Source of the DNA: Filimonas sp.
Lineage (GTDB): Bacteria > Bacteroidota > Bacteroidia > Chitinophagales > Chitinophagaceae
Length of the DNA stretch: 64,000 nt
Reading direction: 5' to 3'
Assembly (NCBI GenBank): GCA_017306865.1
Contig: JAFKHH010000018.1
Location: forward strand, 1 to 64,000
Part shown: positions 17,431 to 26,792 of the stretch, piece after piece
Layout of the letters: every line of letters starts with the position of its first letter
How positions within the stretch are numbered: position 1 is the first letter of the stretch
Made by a program: the position numbers and the translations under genes
The notes under the pieces: model-generated
What the model was told of the DNA's origin: nothing
Databases searched by the model: none
Seen by the model: only the letters and a program-made list of their open reading frames with translations

Positions 17431-20400
17431 ATGGAAACACACCGTTTTCCACTCACGCTGCTGAAGTGGACACTAACATGCCTATGCTTCTCTTTTCTTT
17501 TTTCCTGTAACAAAAAAAAGGTGATAACTGTTGACCCCGCGTTTGCGCAATATATAGATGCGTACACGTCTGGCGTGGTCTCTAAAAAAAGCGTGGTACG
17601 CATACAGTTGGCATCAGATGTCAGTGTATCGCATACTGTAAACGAAACAGTTAAGGAAGACCTGTTTGAACTATCCCCGGCTATTCCCGGAAAGGCTTAT
17701 TGGGTAAATGCCCGTACCATTGAGTTTAAGCCTGAAAAAGACCTGAACCCGGATGAATTATATACCGTCTCGTTCAGGTTGGGCAAGGTAATGAACGTGC
17801 CCTCCAAGTTCAAAAATTTCCAATTTAATATACAAACGATCAAACCCGCTTTCCAGATAGAAGATAATGGACTGCGTGCAACCAATAAAGAACTGATGTC
17901 GCTGACAGGCGTCATCACCACTGCCGACGTAGAAACGTCGGATAAGGTGGAGAAGGTGTTACAGGCATCTCTAAACGGTGTTGCCATACCTGTAAAGTGG
18001 CAGCACAACGAGAGTAATAAAACGCATACTTATACAATAGAGAACATTAAACGGGCTCAGCAGGCGGGCAACCTTACGCTGCAATGGGATGGCAAAACAT
18101 TCAATGCGCAGATAAGCGGCAAAAAAGATATCCCGGTTCCGGCATTGGGCGACTTTAAAGTACTGGAGATTCGCGCCGTACAAGACCAGGAACAATATAC
18201 ACTGGTTCAGTTCAGCGATCTGCTGTCTATCGGTCAAAACCTCGACGGTCTGATCGGCATTAGCGAGCAGGAGTCTCTTAGCTACACTATACTTGGCAGT
18301 GAGGTAAAGGTATATGCCTCTAATAAACTGGATGGCAACTATACAATATCAGTACATGAGGGTATAGAAAATCAATGGGGTGAAAAATTAGATAAAGCAA
18401 CAACAGCCAATATCTTTTTTGAAAACAGGCTGCCATCTGTAAAGATCTTTGGACGTGGCACTATCCTGCCGAGCAGTGGCGGCAAACTGGTCTTACCTTT
18501 TGATGCGGTAAACCTGAAAGCAATAGATGTATCCGTAATAAAAATCTATGAAAACAATGTTGCACAATTTTTACAGCGCAACGACCTGAACGGAGAGAAT
18601 GAACTGCGCCGTGTAGCCAAACCGCTGGTGCAGGCGACTGTAAAACTGGATGAAGATAAAAGCCTGAACCTGCATAAGAAGAATCGTTTTTCATTAGACC
18701 TTGATAAGTATATACGCACGGAACCGGGCGCTATTTATCGTGTGTTCATCGGCTTTAAACCGGAATACTCTATTTATACGTGCCAGGAAATAAAAAAGGA
18801 TGAGAACGACAACTATTATGACGATTATGAAGATGATGACAATAAGGTAGATGACGATGATGCGTTCTGGAGAAGGTATGACAATTACTATCCGTATGGA
18901 TATAATTGGGAACAGCGGGATAACCCTTGCTCCCGCTCATACTATAACAAGGAGCGCTTTGCAAGCAGGAATATCATTGCCAGCAATATAGGCCTGACTG
19001 CAAAACGTGGTAATAACAATTCACTTTTTGTAGCAGTAAACAATATTATTTCTACCGACCCTATGAGTGATGTGGAATTGCAGGTATTGGATTACCAGCA
19101 ACAGGTAATTGGTAAGGGCAGCAGCAATGGCGATGGTATTGCTATGATAGACCTGAAGCGCAAACCTTACCTGCTGGTTGCTAAAAAGGGTAATGAAAAA
19201 GGATACCTGAAACTGGATGAGGGTAGCAGCCTCGCACTAAGCCGCTTCGATATTAACGGAGATGAGGTAAAGAATGGCATTAAGGGATTCATTTTTGGAG
19301 AGCGCGGTGTATGGCGCCCGGGAGATAGCCTTTATCTGAGTTGCATTATAGAGGACCGTGACAATACTTTACCGAAAGACCACCCGATAGAAATGGAACT
19401 GGTTTCACCACGCGGGCAATTATATAAACGCATGGTACAAACAAACGCAGTTGATGGTTTTAACCTGTTTAAAACAGCGACAGATGCAGCAGCGCCTACC
19501 GGTAACTGGCTATGTCGCGTAAAGGTGGGTGGCGCTACGTTTGAAAAGAAGCTGAAGATTGAAACCGTTATGCCTAACCGCCTGAAGATAGACCTGAACT
19601 TCGGTGGACAAGAAGCGTTGGGCAAAAATGCAACAGTAAATGGTACGCTCTCTGCCAAATGGCTGTTTGGTGCAACTGCACAGAACCTGAAGGCGAGAGT
19701 AGATGCGCAACTGTATAAGAAAACGACGAGCTTCCCTAAGTTTAAGGATTATGTGTTTGACAATCCTACTACTTCTTTCTCTGCTCAGTCAAAAACAATT
19801 TTTGATGGTACGCTGAGTGCAGAAGGCACTGCATCTGTAAGCCCATCGTTTGAAGTAGGTGAAGAAGCACCGGGCCAACTGGTTGCCAACCTGATGGTAA
19901 AAGTATTTGAGCCGGGCGGCAATTTCAGCATTGATAATATTTCCATGCCGTTCAATCCTTACACTTCTTATGTAGGCATACATGCGCCGGACGGTGATAA
20001 GACATGGGGTTATTTACAGGCTGGCAAACACCATTCGTTTGACCTGGTAGATGTAAATACCAATGGCATCCCTATTGCTGGTAATACTCAACTGGATGTG
20101 CAGCTATACAAGATACAATGGCGCTGGTGGTGGGATAACTCAGGTGATAACCTGAGCAACTTTACACAAGACAATTATAACAAACTGGTTAAAAAAGAAA
20201 CCGTAACGATCAGCAATGGGAAAGGTGCGTTTGATGTAAACATAGGCGCCGAAAGCTGGGGCCGTTACCTGCTGTTGGTAAAGGATACACGTAGCGGGCA
20301 CGTAAGTGGTAAAACATTTTATGTAGATGATTATGGCTGGCAAAACCGTGCAGGCAATAACGATCCATCTGCTGCGGCGATGCTGTCATTCACATCCGAT

Positions 20401-22983
20401 AAAGAAAAATACAATGTAGGCGATGAGGTGAAACTGACGATCCCTTCAGCCGAAAATGGCCGTGCGTTAATTAGCATAGAAACAGGTAGCAAGGTATTTA
20501 AAACATATTGGGTAAAAACTGACAAGGGGCAAACGAAATTTTCGTTTAAAGCGGATAAGGAGATGACGCCCAATGTGTATGTGAATGTGAGCCTGACGCA
20601 ACCGCATGCGCAAACAAAGAACGACTTGCCTATACGTATGTATGGTGTAATACCTATACTGATAGAAGACAAGAACACGCTGCTGAAGCCTGTGATTAAA
20701 ATGGCAGATGTAATTCAGCCGGAACAGCAAAATACGATCACCGTGTCTGAAGCAAACAGCAGGAATATGACATATGTGGTGGCGCTGGTAGATGAGGGGT
20801 TACTTGATCTCACACACTTCAAAACACCGGACCCACACAATGCATTTTTTGCTCGTGAGGCATTGGGTGTAAAAAGCTGGGATTTGTATGATTATGTGAT
20901 CGGCGCATGGGGCGGCGAGCTGGAACGCATCTTAACTATAGGTGGTGACGGAGAGGCGGAACTGGCAGCTAAAACAAGAAGAGCGAATAGGTTTAAACCT
21001 GTGGTAAAATTCCTGGGACCATTCAAATCTAATGGCAGTGCTCAAACACACAAGTTTGCATTGCCCCCGTATATGGGAAGTGTGCGTGCAATGGTGATTG
21101 CTGCGGGTGACCATGCGTATGGCATGACAGATAAAAGTGTGAAGGTGAAAAAGCCGCTGATGCTGCTGGCTACAATGCCGCGTGTACTTGGGCCTTTGGA
21201 AGAATTGAAAATACCTGTAACTGTTTTTGCGACAGAAAACAATATTCGTAACGTTAGCTTAAGCATTCAAAGCAATCCGTTTATTGAGGCTACAGGTTCG
21301 CAGAACATAACCTTTAGTGGTACGGGTGAGCAGGTAGTTTACTTTGCTGCAAAAGTGAAACCGAATACAGGTATAGGCAAGGTTACCATCAATGCGACAA
21401 GCGGCAAAGAAAAAGCGGCAACAGAGATAGAGATTGATATACGCAATGCAAATCCTTTTACTGCACAGGTAACAGAAGGTACGTTACAAGCGAAGCAAAA
21501 CTGGAATAGCACCGTCTCTATGATCGGCGAAGGCAGCTCCAGCAAAGCTGTACTGGAAATTTCCAGTATTCCTGCCATGAATTTAGAGAAGCGTTTAAAC
21601 TACCTTATCCAGTACCCGCATGGTTGCGTGGAGCAAACAACCTCTGGCATTTTCCCACAACTGGTGTTGGGGCAATTGCTGGATATGAGTGACAGCCGCA
21701 AAGCAGAGGTGGACAGAAATATAAAAGCAGGCATTCAACGTTTGCAAAATTTCCAGACAACAGATGGCGGTTTCAGTTATTGGCCTGGCGGTCCATCCAG
21801 CGATGAGTGGGGCACCAACTATGCAGGGCATTTCTTACTGATGGCTGCGTCAAAGGGATACAATGTTCCATCTTCTTTACTGCAGCAATGGAAGAGTTAT
21901 GAGCGCAACAAAGCGCAGGCCTGGAATGTAACATCTGCACCGTGGTACGGCACAGACCTGATGCAGGCTTATCGCTTATACTTACTCGCATTGGCCAAAT
22001 CACCAGAAATGGGAGCAATGAACCGGTTGAAGGAATTTAAATTTTTACAACCGGAAGCAAAATGGCGGCTTGCCGCAGCTTACCACCTGGCAGGACAAAC
22101 ACAGGTAGCATTACAACTGATCAGTGGTTTGAATACAACTTTCCCGGCACGCCCTTATGCGGGCGAGACTTATGGTAGCGACTTGCGTGACCAGGCTATG
22201 GTGCTGGAAGCATTGACGATTATGAACAGAAGAGCGGAAGCTACACAACTGGTGCGTACAGTTGCATCTAAGCTGGCCCAGGAAAGCTGGTACAGCACGC
22301 AAACAACCGCGTATGCACTTATTGCTATTGCGGAATATTCAGGCGCCAATAATACAGGTGAGAAGATAGACATTAATGGAACCGTGAACGGAAAAGCGTT
22401 CACGGTAAAATCGAATAGTACGGTTGTACAAGTACCTGTAACATGGTCAGGTGGCAAGAGCAATGTGCAAGTAAGCAACAAGGGTGGCAATGTATTGTAT
22501 GCCCGCATTATTAACGAGGGGCAACCACTAAGCAACCAGGTCATTCCGGTAGTGAACAATCCTGAAGTACTACAGGTATCTGTAGCATACCTGACATCAA
22601 ACGGGCAACCTGTGGATCCAGCGTCGCTGAAGCAGGGCACTGATTTCGTGGCAAAGGTTACAGTTACCAACCCGGGCAAACGTGGCGCCTATAGCGAAAT
22701 GGCTTTGACACAGATCTTCCCTAGTGGCTGGGAAATACTGAATACGCGTTTGTATAACAACGAGGGTGTGTTTAAATCATCACCAAGCGAATACATGGAC
22801 ATACGGGATGACAGAGTGTATTATTATTTCGGCATCCGTAATGGCGAAACGCTGACGTATTATGTACAATTAAATGCGGCCTACCCGGGCAAATATTTAT
22901 GGCCGGGCGTTCAGTGTGAAGCAATGTATGACCACACGATCAGTGGTGGTGTAACGGGTAAGTGGATAGAGGTAATACCGTAA
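17431..22983 (+). CDS. Alpha-2-macroglobulin family lipoprotein
   Basis: A 1850-residue bacterial alpha-2-macroglobulin. The signal peptide ends LFSC, making Cys26 the likely acylated residue and anchoring the protein in the periplasm. MG-type beta domains fill the first 1100 residues. The thioester motif GCVEQ is intact (Cys1399 to Gln1402), followed by an alpha/alpha-toroid (LQNFQTTDGGFSYWPGGPSSDEWG) and a C-terminal MG domain. Such proteins trap proteases that breach the outer membrane. An acidic, Tyr-rich segment (about 454-515, DNYYDDYEDDDNKVDDDD) interrupts an MG domain. The partner pbpC lies downstream, separated by a transposase. Confidence 0.94.
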   Translation: METHRFPLTLLKWTLTCLCFSFLFSCNKKKVITVDPAFAQYIDAYTSGVVSKKSVVRIQLASDVSVSHTVNETVKEDLFELSPAIPGKAYWVNARTIEFKPEKDLNPDELYTVSFRLGKVMNVPSKFKNFQFNIQTIKPAFQIEDNGLRATNKELMSLTGVITTADVETSDKVEKVLQASLNGVAIPVKWQHNESNKTHTYTIENIKRAQQAGNLTLQWDGKTFNAQISGKKDIPVPALGDFKVLEIRAVQDQEQYTLVQFSDLLSIGQNLDGLIGISEQESLSYTILGSEVKVYASNKLDGNYTISVHEGIENQWGEKLDKATTANIFFENRLPSVKIFGRGTILPSSGGKLVLPFDAVNLKAIDVSVIKIYENNVAQFLQRNDLNGENELRRVAKPLVQATVKLDEDKSLNLHKKNRFSLDLDKYIRTEPGAIYRVFIGFKPEYSIYTCQEIKKDENDNYYDDYEDDDNKVDDDDAFWRRYDNYYPYGYNWEQRDNPCSRSYYNKERFASRNIIASNIGLTAKRGNNNSLFVAVNNIISTDPMSDVELQVLDYQQQVIGKGSSNGDGIAMIDLKRKPYLLVAKKGNEKGYLKLDEGSSLALSRFDINGDEVKNGIKGFIFGERGVWRPGDSLYLSCIIEDRDNTLPKDHPIEMELVSPRGQLYKRMVQTNAVDGFNLFKTATDAAAPTGNWLCRVKVGGATFEKKLKIETVMPNRLKIDLNFGGQEALGKNATVNGTLSAKWLFGATAQNLKARVDAQLYKKTTSFPKFKDYVFDNPTTSFSAQSKTIFDGTLSAEGTASVSPSFEVGEEAPGQLVANLMVKVFEPGGNFSIDNISMPFNPYTSYVGIHAPDGDKTWGYLQAGKHHSFDLVDVNTNGIPIAGNTQLDVQLYKIQWRWWWDNSGDNLSNFTQDNYNKLVKKETVTISNGKGAFDVNIGAESWGRYLLLVKDTRSGHVSGKTFYVDDYGWQNRAGNNDPSAAAMLSFTSDKEKYNVGDEVKLTIPSAENGRALISIETGSKVFKTYWVKTDKGQTKFSFKADKEMTPNVYVNVSLTQPHAQTKNDLPIRMYGVIPILIEDKNTLLKPVIKMADVIQPEQQNTITVSEANSRNMTYVVALVDEGLLDLTHFKTPDPHNAFFAREALGVKSWDLYDYVIGAWGGELERILTIGGDGEAELAAKTRRANRFKPVVKFLGPFKSNGSAQTHKFALPPYMGSVRAMVIAAGDHAYGMTDKSVKVKKPLMLLATMPRVLGPLEELKIPVTVFATENNIRNVSLSIQSNPFIEATGSQNITFSGTGEQVVYFAAKVKPNTGIGKVTINATSGKEKAATEIEIDIRNANPFTAQVTEGTLQAKQNWNSTVSMIGEGSSSKAVLEISSIPAMNLEKRLNYLIQYPHGCVEQTTSGIFPQLVLGQLLDMSDSRKAEVDRNIKAGIQRLQNFQTTDGGFSYWPGGPSSDEWGTNYAGHFLLMAASKGYNVPSSLLQQWKSYERNKAQAWNVTSAPWYGTDLMQAYRLYLLALAKSPEMGAMNRLKEFKFLQPEAKWRLAAAYHLAGQTQVALQLISGLNTTFPARPYAGETYGSDLRDQAMVLEALTIMNRRAEATQLVRTVASKLAQESWYSTQTTAYALIAIAEYSGANNTGEKIDINGTVNGKAFTVKSNSTVVQVPVTWSGGKSNVQVSNKGGNVLYARIINEGQPLSNQVIPVVNNPEVLQVSVAYLTSNGQPVDPASLKQGTDFVAKVTVTNPGKRGAYSEMALTQIFPSGWEILNTRLYNNEGVFKSSPSEYMDIRDDRVYYYFGIRNGETLTYYVQLNAAYPGKYLWPGVQCEAMYDHTISGGVTGKWIEVIP

Positions 22984-23100
22984 ACAAGAAAGTACGAAGT
23001 AAATCACGCAAAGGCGCCAGGTATCGCAAAGGACGCAAAGACAGCGCAGAGAACACAAAGTAATTCTCTGCGTTATCTCTGCGTGAAAGTTTCTCTTATT
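22984..23100. repeat. CGCAAAGGACGCAAAG words with CGCAGAGA hairpin
   Basis: This stretch carries CACGCAAAGGCG, CGCAAAGGACGCAAAG and GCGCAGAGAACACAAAG, then the complementary TTCTCTGCG and TCTCTGCGTGA, so the block can fold. It lies between A2M and the transposase start. Confidence 0.65.
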
Positions 23101-23115
23101 AAAATAAATACACCT

Positions 23116-23577
23116 ATGGCAAACACCTATACTCAAATCCATCTACAATTGGTTTTTGCAGTAAAAAACAGGGTATCGTTAATTCAACAAACATGGAAAT
23201 CGGAATTGTACAGATACATTAGCGGCATAATCCAACATCAGGGGCATAAGCTTTTAGCAATAAATGGCATGCCTGATCATATTCACATTTTAATAGGTAT
23301 GCGACCAGACCAACCTCTGTCCGCATTATTACAGTTTATCAAACGCGATTCATCAAAATGGATTAACACTAAAAGGTTTGTGATGGGTCAGTTTGAGTGG
23401 CAAGAAGGCTATGGTGCTTTTTCTTATTCTAAAAGTCATATCCCGAATGTTATTCATTACATTGAACAGCAAGAGTTACATCATAAAAAGAAAACATTCA
23501 GAGAAGAATACATTGAGTTTCTGGAGAAATTCGAAATCGATTATAATGAGCAATATATCCTTAAAAATGTCGAGTAA
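23116..23577 (+). CDS. tnpA: Y1 HUH transposase, IS200/RAYT type
   Basis: A 153-residue single-strand transposase of the Y1 family. The start MANTYTQIHLQLVFAVKNR at 23116 is the family N-terminus; the upstream ATG at 23083 only adds repeat-derived codons. The HUH motif MPDHIHILI gives His55 and His57. The catalytic tyrosine is probably Tyr115 in IHYIEQQELHHKK, preceded by WQEGYGAFSYSKSHI. The gene is complete. Palindromes lie directly 3' of it (23585-23871), as for IS200 elements or REP-associated transposases. No accessory tnpB is present. It sits between A2M and pbpC, two genes normally adjacent. Confidence 0.92.
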   Translation: MANTYTQIHLQLVFAVKNRVSLIQQTWKSELYRYISGIIQHQGHKLLAINGMPDHIHILIGMRPDQPLSALLQFIKRDSSKWINTKRFVMGQFEWQEGYGAFSYSKSHIPNVIHYIEQQELHHKKKTFREEYIEFLEKFEIDYNEQYILKNVE

Positions 23578-23584
23578 TAATATT

Positions 23585-23602
23585 ACATGCCTAACGGCAT
23601 GT
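23585..23602. repeat. Palindrome next to tnpA
   Basis: ACATGCC/GGCATGT with a 4-nt TAAC loop, eight bases past the tnpA stop. It may be the element's right-end hairpin or a REP unit. Confidence 0.65.
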
Positions 23603-23622
23603 AGCAGACGATAAATTTATTC

Positions 23623-23833
23623 GCTACCGATAGTATATCCCTACGGGATATTGAAACACAAAGAACGAGCAATATCGTCGTTTTCGCTTTAAATAAAATA
23701 TGACATAGTAATTAGACTAAAAATACGCCTAGGGTGCATTGAATTAAAAAACGTGTTGCAATATTTTCATACTAAATGAAACATGGCATAACATTAAAAC
23801 AAAAAATATCCCGTAGGGATATCCTATCGGTAG
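23623..23833. repeat. REPIN-like inverted palindrome pair
   Basis: The left unit (about 23623-23651) joins CTACCGATAG to the palindrome ATATCCC-TAC-GGGATAT. The right unit (23806-23833) is its reverse complement, with one mismatch in 28 bases. About 150 nt of non-coding DNA lie between. Two inverted REP-like units beside a Y1 transposase match the REPIN architecture. Confidence 0.75.
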
Positions 23834-23854
23834 AAAACAAATAAAAATAGTCCT

Positions 23855-23871
23855 TTATCCCGTAGGGATAA
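23855..23871. repeat. Third TATCCCGTAGGGATA palindrome
   Basis: TTATCCC-GTA-GGGATAA, the same core as the pair at 23623-23833, placed 18 bp before the pbpC start. It may affect translation or transcription of pbpC. Confidence 0.7.
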
Positions 23872-23889
23872 AATTGAACGAATCAACAA

Positions 23890-26301
23890 ATGCGCTTTTT
23901 CCAGAAAATAAAATACAAACTCACTCATTTATCTACTAAGGGCAAGATCAAACTTGGCGTAGTCGTTATATTGCTGTTGTGGTTTTGGTTATGTCTGCCT
24001 TCAAAATTATTTACAACACCTACCAGTTTTGTTATTACAGATAAGAATGGCATTTTGCTAAACGCCTCTATTGCGGCGGATGGGCAATGGCGATTTCCTT
24101 ACAACAAAAAAGTGCCGGAACGTTTTGTTAAGTGTATTACCACTTTTGAGGACAAGCGTTTCTTCTATCACCCCGGTATTGATCCTATTGCATTGGGTCG
24201 TGCTATTATCCAAAATATCAAGAATAAAAAAGTAGTGAGTGGTGGCAGTACGCTTACTATGCAGGTGATAAGACTGAGTAAAGAACATAGCACACGATCG
24301 CTATGGAACAAGCTCACAGAAAGCATTGTAGCGGTACGGTTGGAGTGTAGTTATTCTAAAAAATCTATTCTCGCGCTATATGCGTCTAACGCACCCTTTG
24401 GCAGTAATGTGGTGGGGCTGGATGCTGCGGCATGGCGCTACTATGGCCGTAGCCCGGAACAGTTAAGCTGGGGCGAAATGGCGGCCTTAGCAGTATTGCC
24501 CAATGCACCAGCGTTAGTACATCCGGGACGGAACAGGGATGAACTGTTGCGTAAGCGCAATGAATTGCTTGACAAGCTACAGGAGGAAAAAGAAATAGAT
24601 AAGACCACTTGTGAGCTGGCTAAAGTAGAACCGCTCCCCGATCAGCCAAAGCCGTTACCACAACTAGCACCACACTTACTGGACAAGTATAAAAAAGAAT
24701 ATGGCGCTATACAAAAAGCATCTTCTGATGAGGTGAGCACAGGTCTGCAGACTACGATAGATATGCACCTGCAACAAGAGGTAAATAATATACTGGGCAT
24801 TCATCACGCACAACTGATGGGCAACCAGGTGCGCAATGCTGCGGCTATAGTAGTAGAAGTAGAAACGGGTAATGTCCTTTCTTATGTCGGCAATATTTAT
24901 AACCCGGCAGACACATCGCTTGAGTCGCATGTGGATGTATTGTCTTCCTCGAGAAGTCCCGGCAGTACATTAAAACCGTTGCTGTACGCTTCGTTACTGA
25001 CAGAGGGTACAATGTTGCCAAGACAGTTGGTGCCTGATATTCCCACACAGATGGGCGGTTTTACGCCACAAAATTTTGATCTTGGTTATGACGGTGCTGT
25101 GCCAGCTAACCGCGCATTGGCACGCAGCCTGAATATACCTGCGGTGCGTATGCTGCAACAGTTCAAGTATCAGCGCTTTTACGATGTACTAAAGCAGTGT
25201 GGTTATACAACGCTCAACAGGCCGGCTAACAATTATGGGATGAGCCTTATACTCGGCGGCTGCGAAATCTCCCCTTTTGAGCAGGCAGGCGTGTACAGCA
25301 GTCTTGCGCGGATGTATAATCACCAGCGTAAAAACAACAGTAAGTGGAATGATCAGGATTGGTTTATGCCGCGATATATTAAGGACAATATAGAGGCTGC
25401 ACAAACACATAAGGCCAGTTATCCTTTATTTGACTACCCGGCGTTGTGGCATACATTCAATGCTATGAATGAAGTTATGCGCCCGGGCGAAGAGGGCTTA
25501 TGGGGATTGTTTGGTTCCGCACAACGCATTGCATGGAAAACGGGCACGAGCTTTGGCTTCCGCGATGGATGGGCTATTGGCATTACGCCTAAGTATTGCG
25601 TAGTGGTGTGGGTGGGCAATACAACGGGCGAAGGCAGACCTGACCTGACCGGCATTAATACAGCAGCTCCTATCCTCTTCGAAATATTCAGGGTGTTACC
25701 TAGCAGCAGTTGGTTTGAGCCGCCTGCAAAGGGTTTTATTTATTTACCAATCTGTCATGAGTCTGGTTTTAAAGCGGGCCCTGATTGTGTAAAGGCAGAT
25801 ACAATGCTGGTTGGTGAGAGTGGGCGCAATGCACCGCTTTGCCCTTACCATCATAAGATACAACTGGATGCAACAGGTAACTATCGCGTAACGGCAGATT
25901 GTGTATCCCCATCGGCTATGCAGCAGCAGACGTGGTTTATTCTTCCACCAACTATTGAATATTACTACAAACAAAAACATACAGATTATAAACCATTGCC
26001 GCCTTACATGGCTGGTTGTAATACGGATGCGGCGCGGCCTTTTGATATTATTTATCCTGAAGAGAATGCGAAGATCTATGTACCGATCGAAATCTCCGGA
26101 GAGCGTGGCAAAACAGTTTTTACAGCTACGCACAGAAGCAGCAGTGCAAAACTATTCTGGCATTTGGATGATGCGTACATTACGACGACTATACAGTTTC
26201 ATAAAGTAGCGCTGAACCCTACGCCGGGCAAACACGTACTGACGGTGGAGGATGAGAATGGGGAAATGGTGACAAGGACGTTTGAGGTGATGGAGAAATA
26301 A
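23890..26301 (+). CDS. pbpC: Penicillin-binding protein 1C
   Basis: An 803-residue bifunctional PBP of class A, type 1C. An N-terminal transmembrane helix (about 20-38) is followed by a GT51 glycosyltransferase domain (TFEDKRFFYHPGIDP, GGSTLTMQVIRL). The transpeptidase domain has Ser359 in SPGSTLKP, the SLN motif and KTG at 550-552. The C-terminal domain (about 705-803) matches BiPBP_C, which defines the 1C class. PBP1C enzymes are linked genetically to A2M proteins and are thought to repair peptidoglycan at damaged sites. The gene starts 313 bp after the transposase, so an ancestral co-transcript with A2M is probably broken. Confidence 0.95.
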   Translation: MRFFQKIKYKLTHLSTKGKIKLGVVVILLLWFWLCLPSKLFTTPTSFVITDKNGILLNASIAADGQWRFPYNKKVPERFVKCITTFEDKRFFYHPGIDPIALGRAIIQNIKNKKVVSGGSTLTMQVIRLSKEHSTRSLWNKLTESIVAVRLECSYSKKSILALYASNAPFGSNVVGLDAAAWRYYGRSPEQLSWGEMAALAVLPNAPALVHPGRNRDELLRKRNELLDKLQEEKEIDKTTCELAKVEPLPDQPKPLPQLAPHLLDKYKKEYGAIQKASSDEVSTGLQTTIDMHLQQEVNNILGIHHAQLMGNQVRNAAAIVVEVETGNVLSYVGNIYNPADTSLESHVDVLSSSRSPGSTLKPLLYASLLTEGTMLPRQLVPDIPTQMGGFTPQNFDLGYDGAVPANRALARSLNIPAVRMLQQFKYQRFYDVLKQCGYTTLNRPANNYGMSLILGGCEISPFEQAGVYSSLARMYNHQRKNNSKWNDQDWFMPRYIKDNIEAAQTHKASYPLFDYPALWHTFNAMNEVMRPGEEGLWGLFGSAQRIAWKTGTSFGFRDGWAIGITPKYCVVVWVGNTTGEGRPDLTGINTAAPILFEIFRVLPSSSWFEPPAKGFIYLPICHESGFKAGPDCVKADTMLVGESGRNAPLCPYHHKIQLDATGNYRVTADCVSPSAMQQQTWFILPPTIEYYYKQKHTDYKPLPPYMAGCNTDAARPFDIIYPEENAKIYVPIEISGERGKTVFTATHRSSSAKLFWHLDDAYITTTIQFHKVALNPTPGKHVLTVEDENGEMVTRTFEVMEK

Positions 26302-26334
26302 ATTGTTTAATGGTTTGGATGGTTAAATGGTTGA

Positions 26335-26670
26335 CCCGCCACGAAAACACACCAAAGAAAGAAGATTTGCTACAGAGGCACGGAACACGAAGGAAACACC
26401 AAGAGTCGCGCAGCGGCTCTCCTATGTGATCTATGTTCTCTTGAAGTTTATAAGCATTGCTATTTATTCTTAGTCCTGCAACTTATCTATGTGGCTATGT
26501 ATCTACTGATGCTATGTGGTAAAAATATTTCACGCAAAAATTTGCCACAGAGACACAGAAGCACAGAGGGAACACCAAGAGTAACACAGCTACTCTCCTA
26601 TGTGGTCTATGTTTTCCTATGTTCCTATGTGTTTTAATATATCGCAAAGGGCACAGAGGATACGCAGAGA
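26335..26670. repeat. Two copies of a CACAGA-hairpin cassette
   Basis: Two related blocks (about 26370-26440 and 26540-26615) share CACAGAG...AACACCAAGAG, a short hairpin, then CTCCTATGTG(A/G)TCTATG. The hairpins differ: AGAGTCGC/GCGGCTCT at 26402-26420 and AGAGTA/TACTCT at 26578-26596. A third relative is at 52437-52520. No gene occupies 26302-26792. Confidence 0.65.
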
Positions 26671-26693
26671 ACGCAAAGGATGAGTTATAATAA

Positions 26694-26723
26694 AAGAGGA
26701 TACATATTTCTACGTATCCTCTT
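26694..26723. terminator. Hairpin between pbpC and mlaE
   Basis: A 10-bp perfect stem AAGAGGATAC/GTATCCTCTT with a 10-nt loop, between convergent genes. The flanking T/A runs are modest, so termination is likely but not strong. Confidence 0.6.
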
Positions 26724-26792
26724 ATTCAAAAATTTATGTATAAAAATACTCCGCGCAACTCACTGTTCTCTCTGCCTCTGCGGTGAATCATC

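Noticed and set aside
23083-23115. Upstream ATG for the Y1 transposase
   Set aside because: The extra 11 codons come from the CGCAGAGA repeat; the family starts at MANTYT (23116).
22984-26792. Possible CRISPR array from repeated words
   Set aside because: The words are degenerate, unequally spaced and lack unique spacers of constant length; no cas genes are present.
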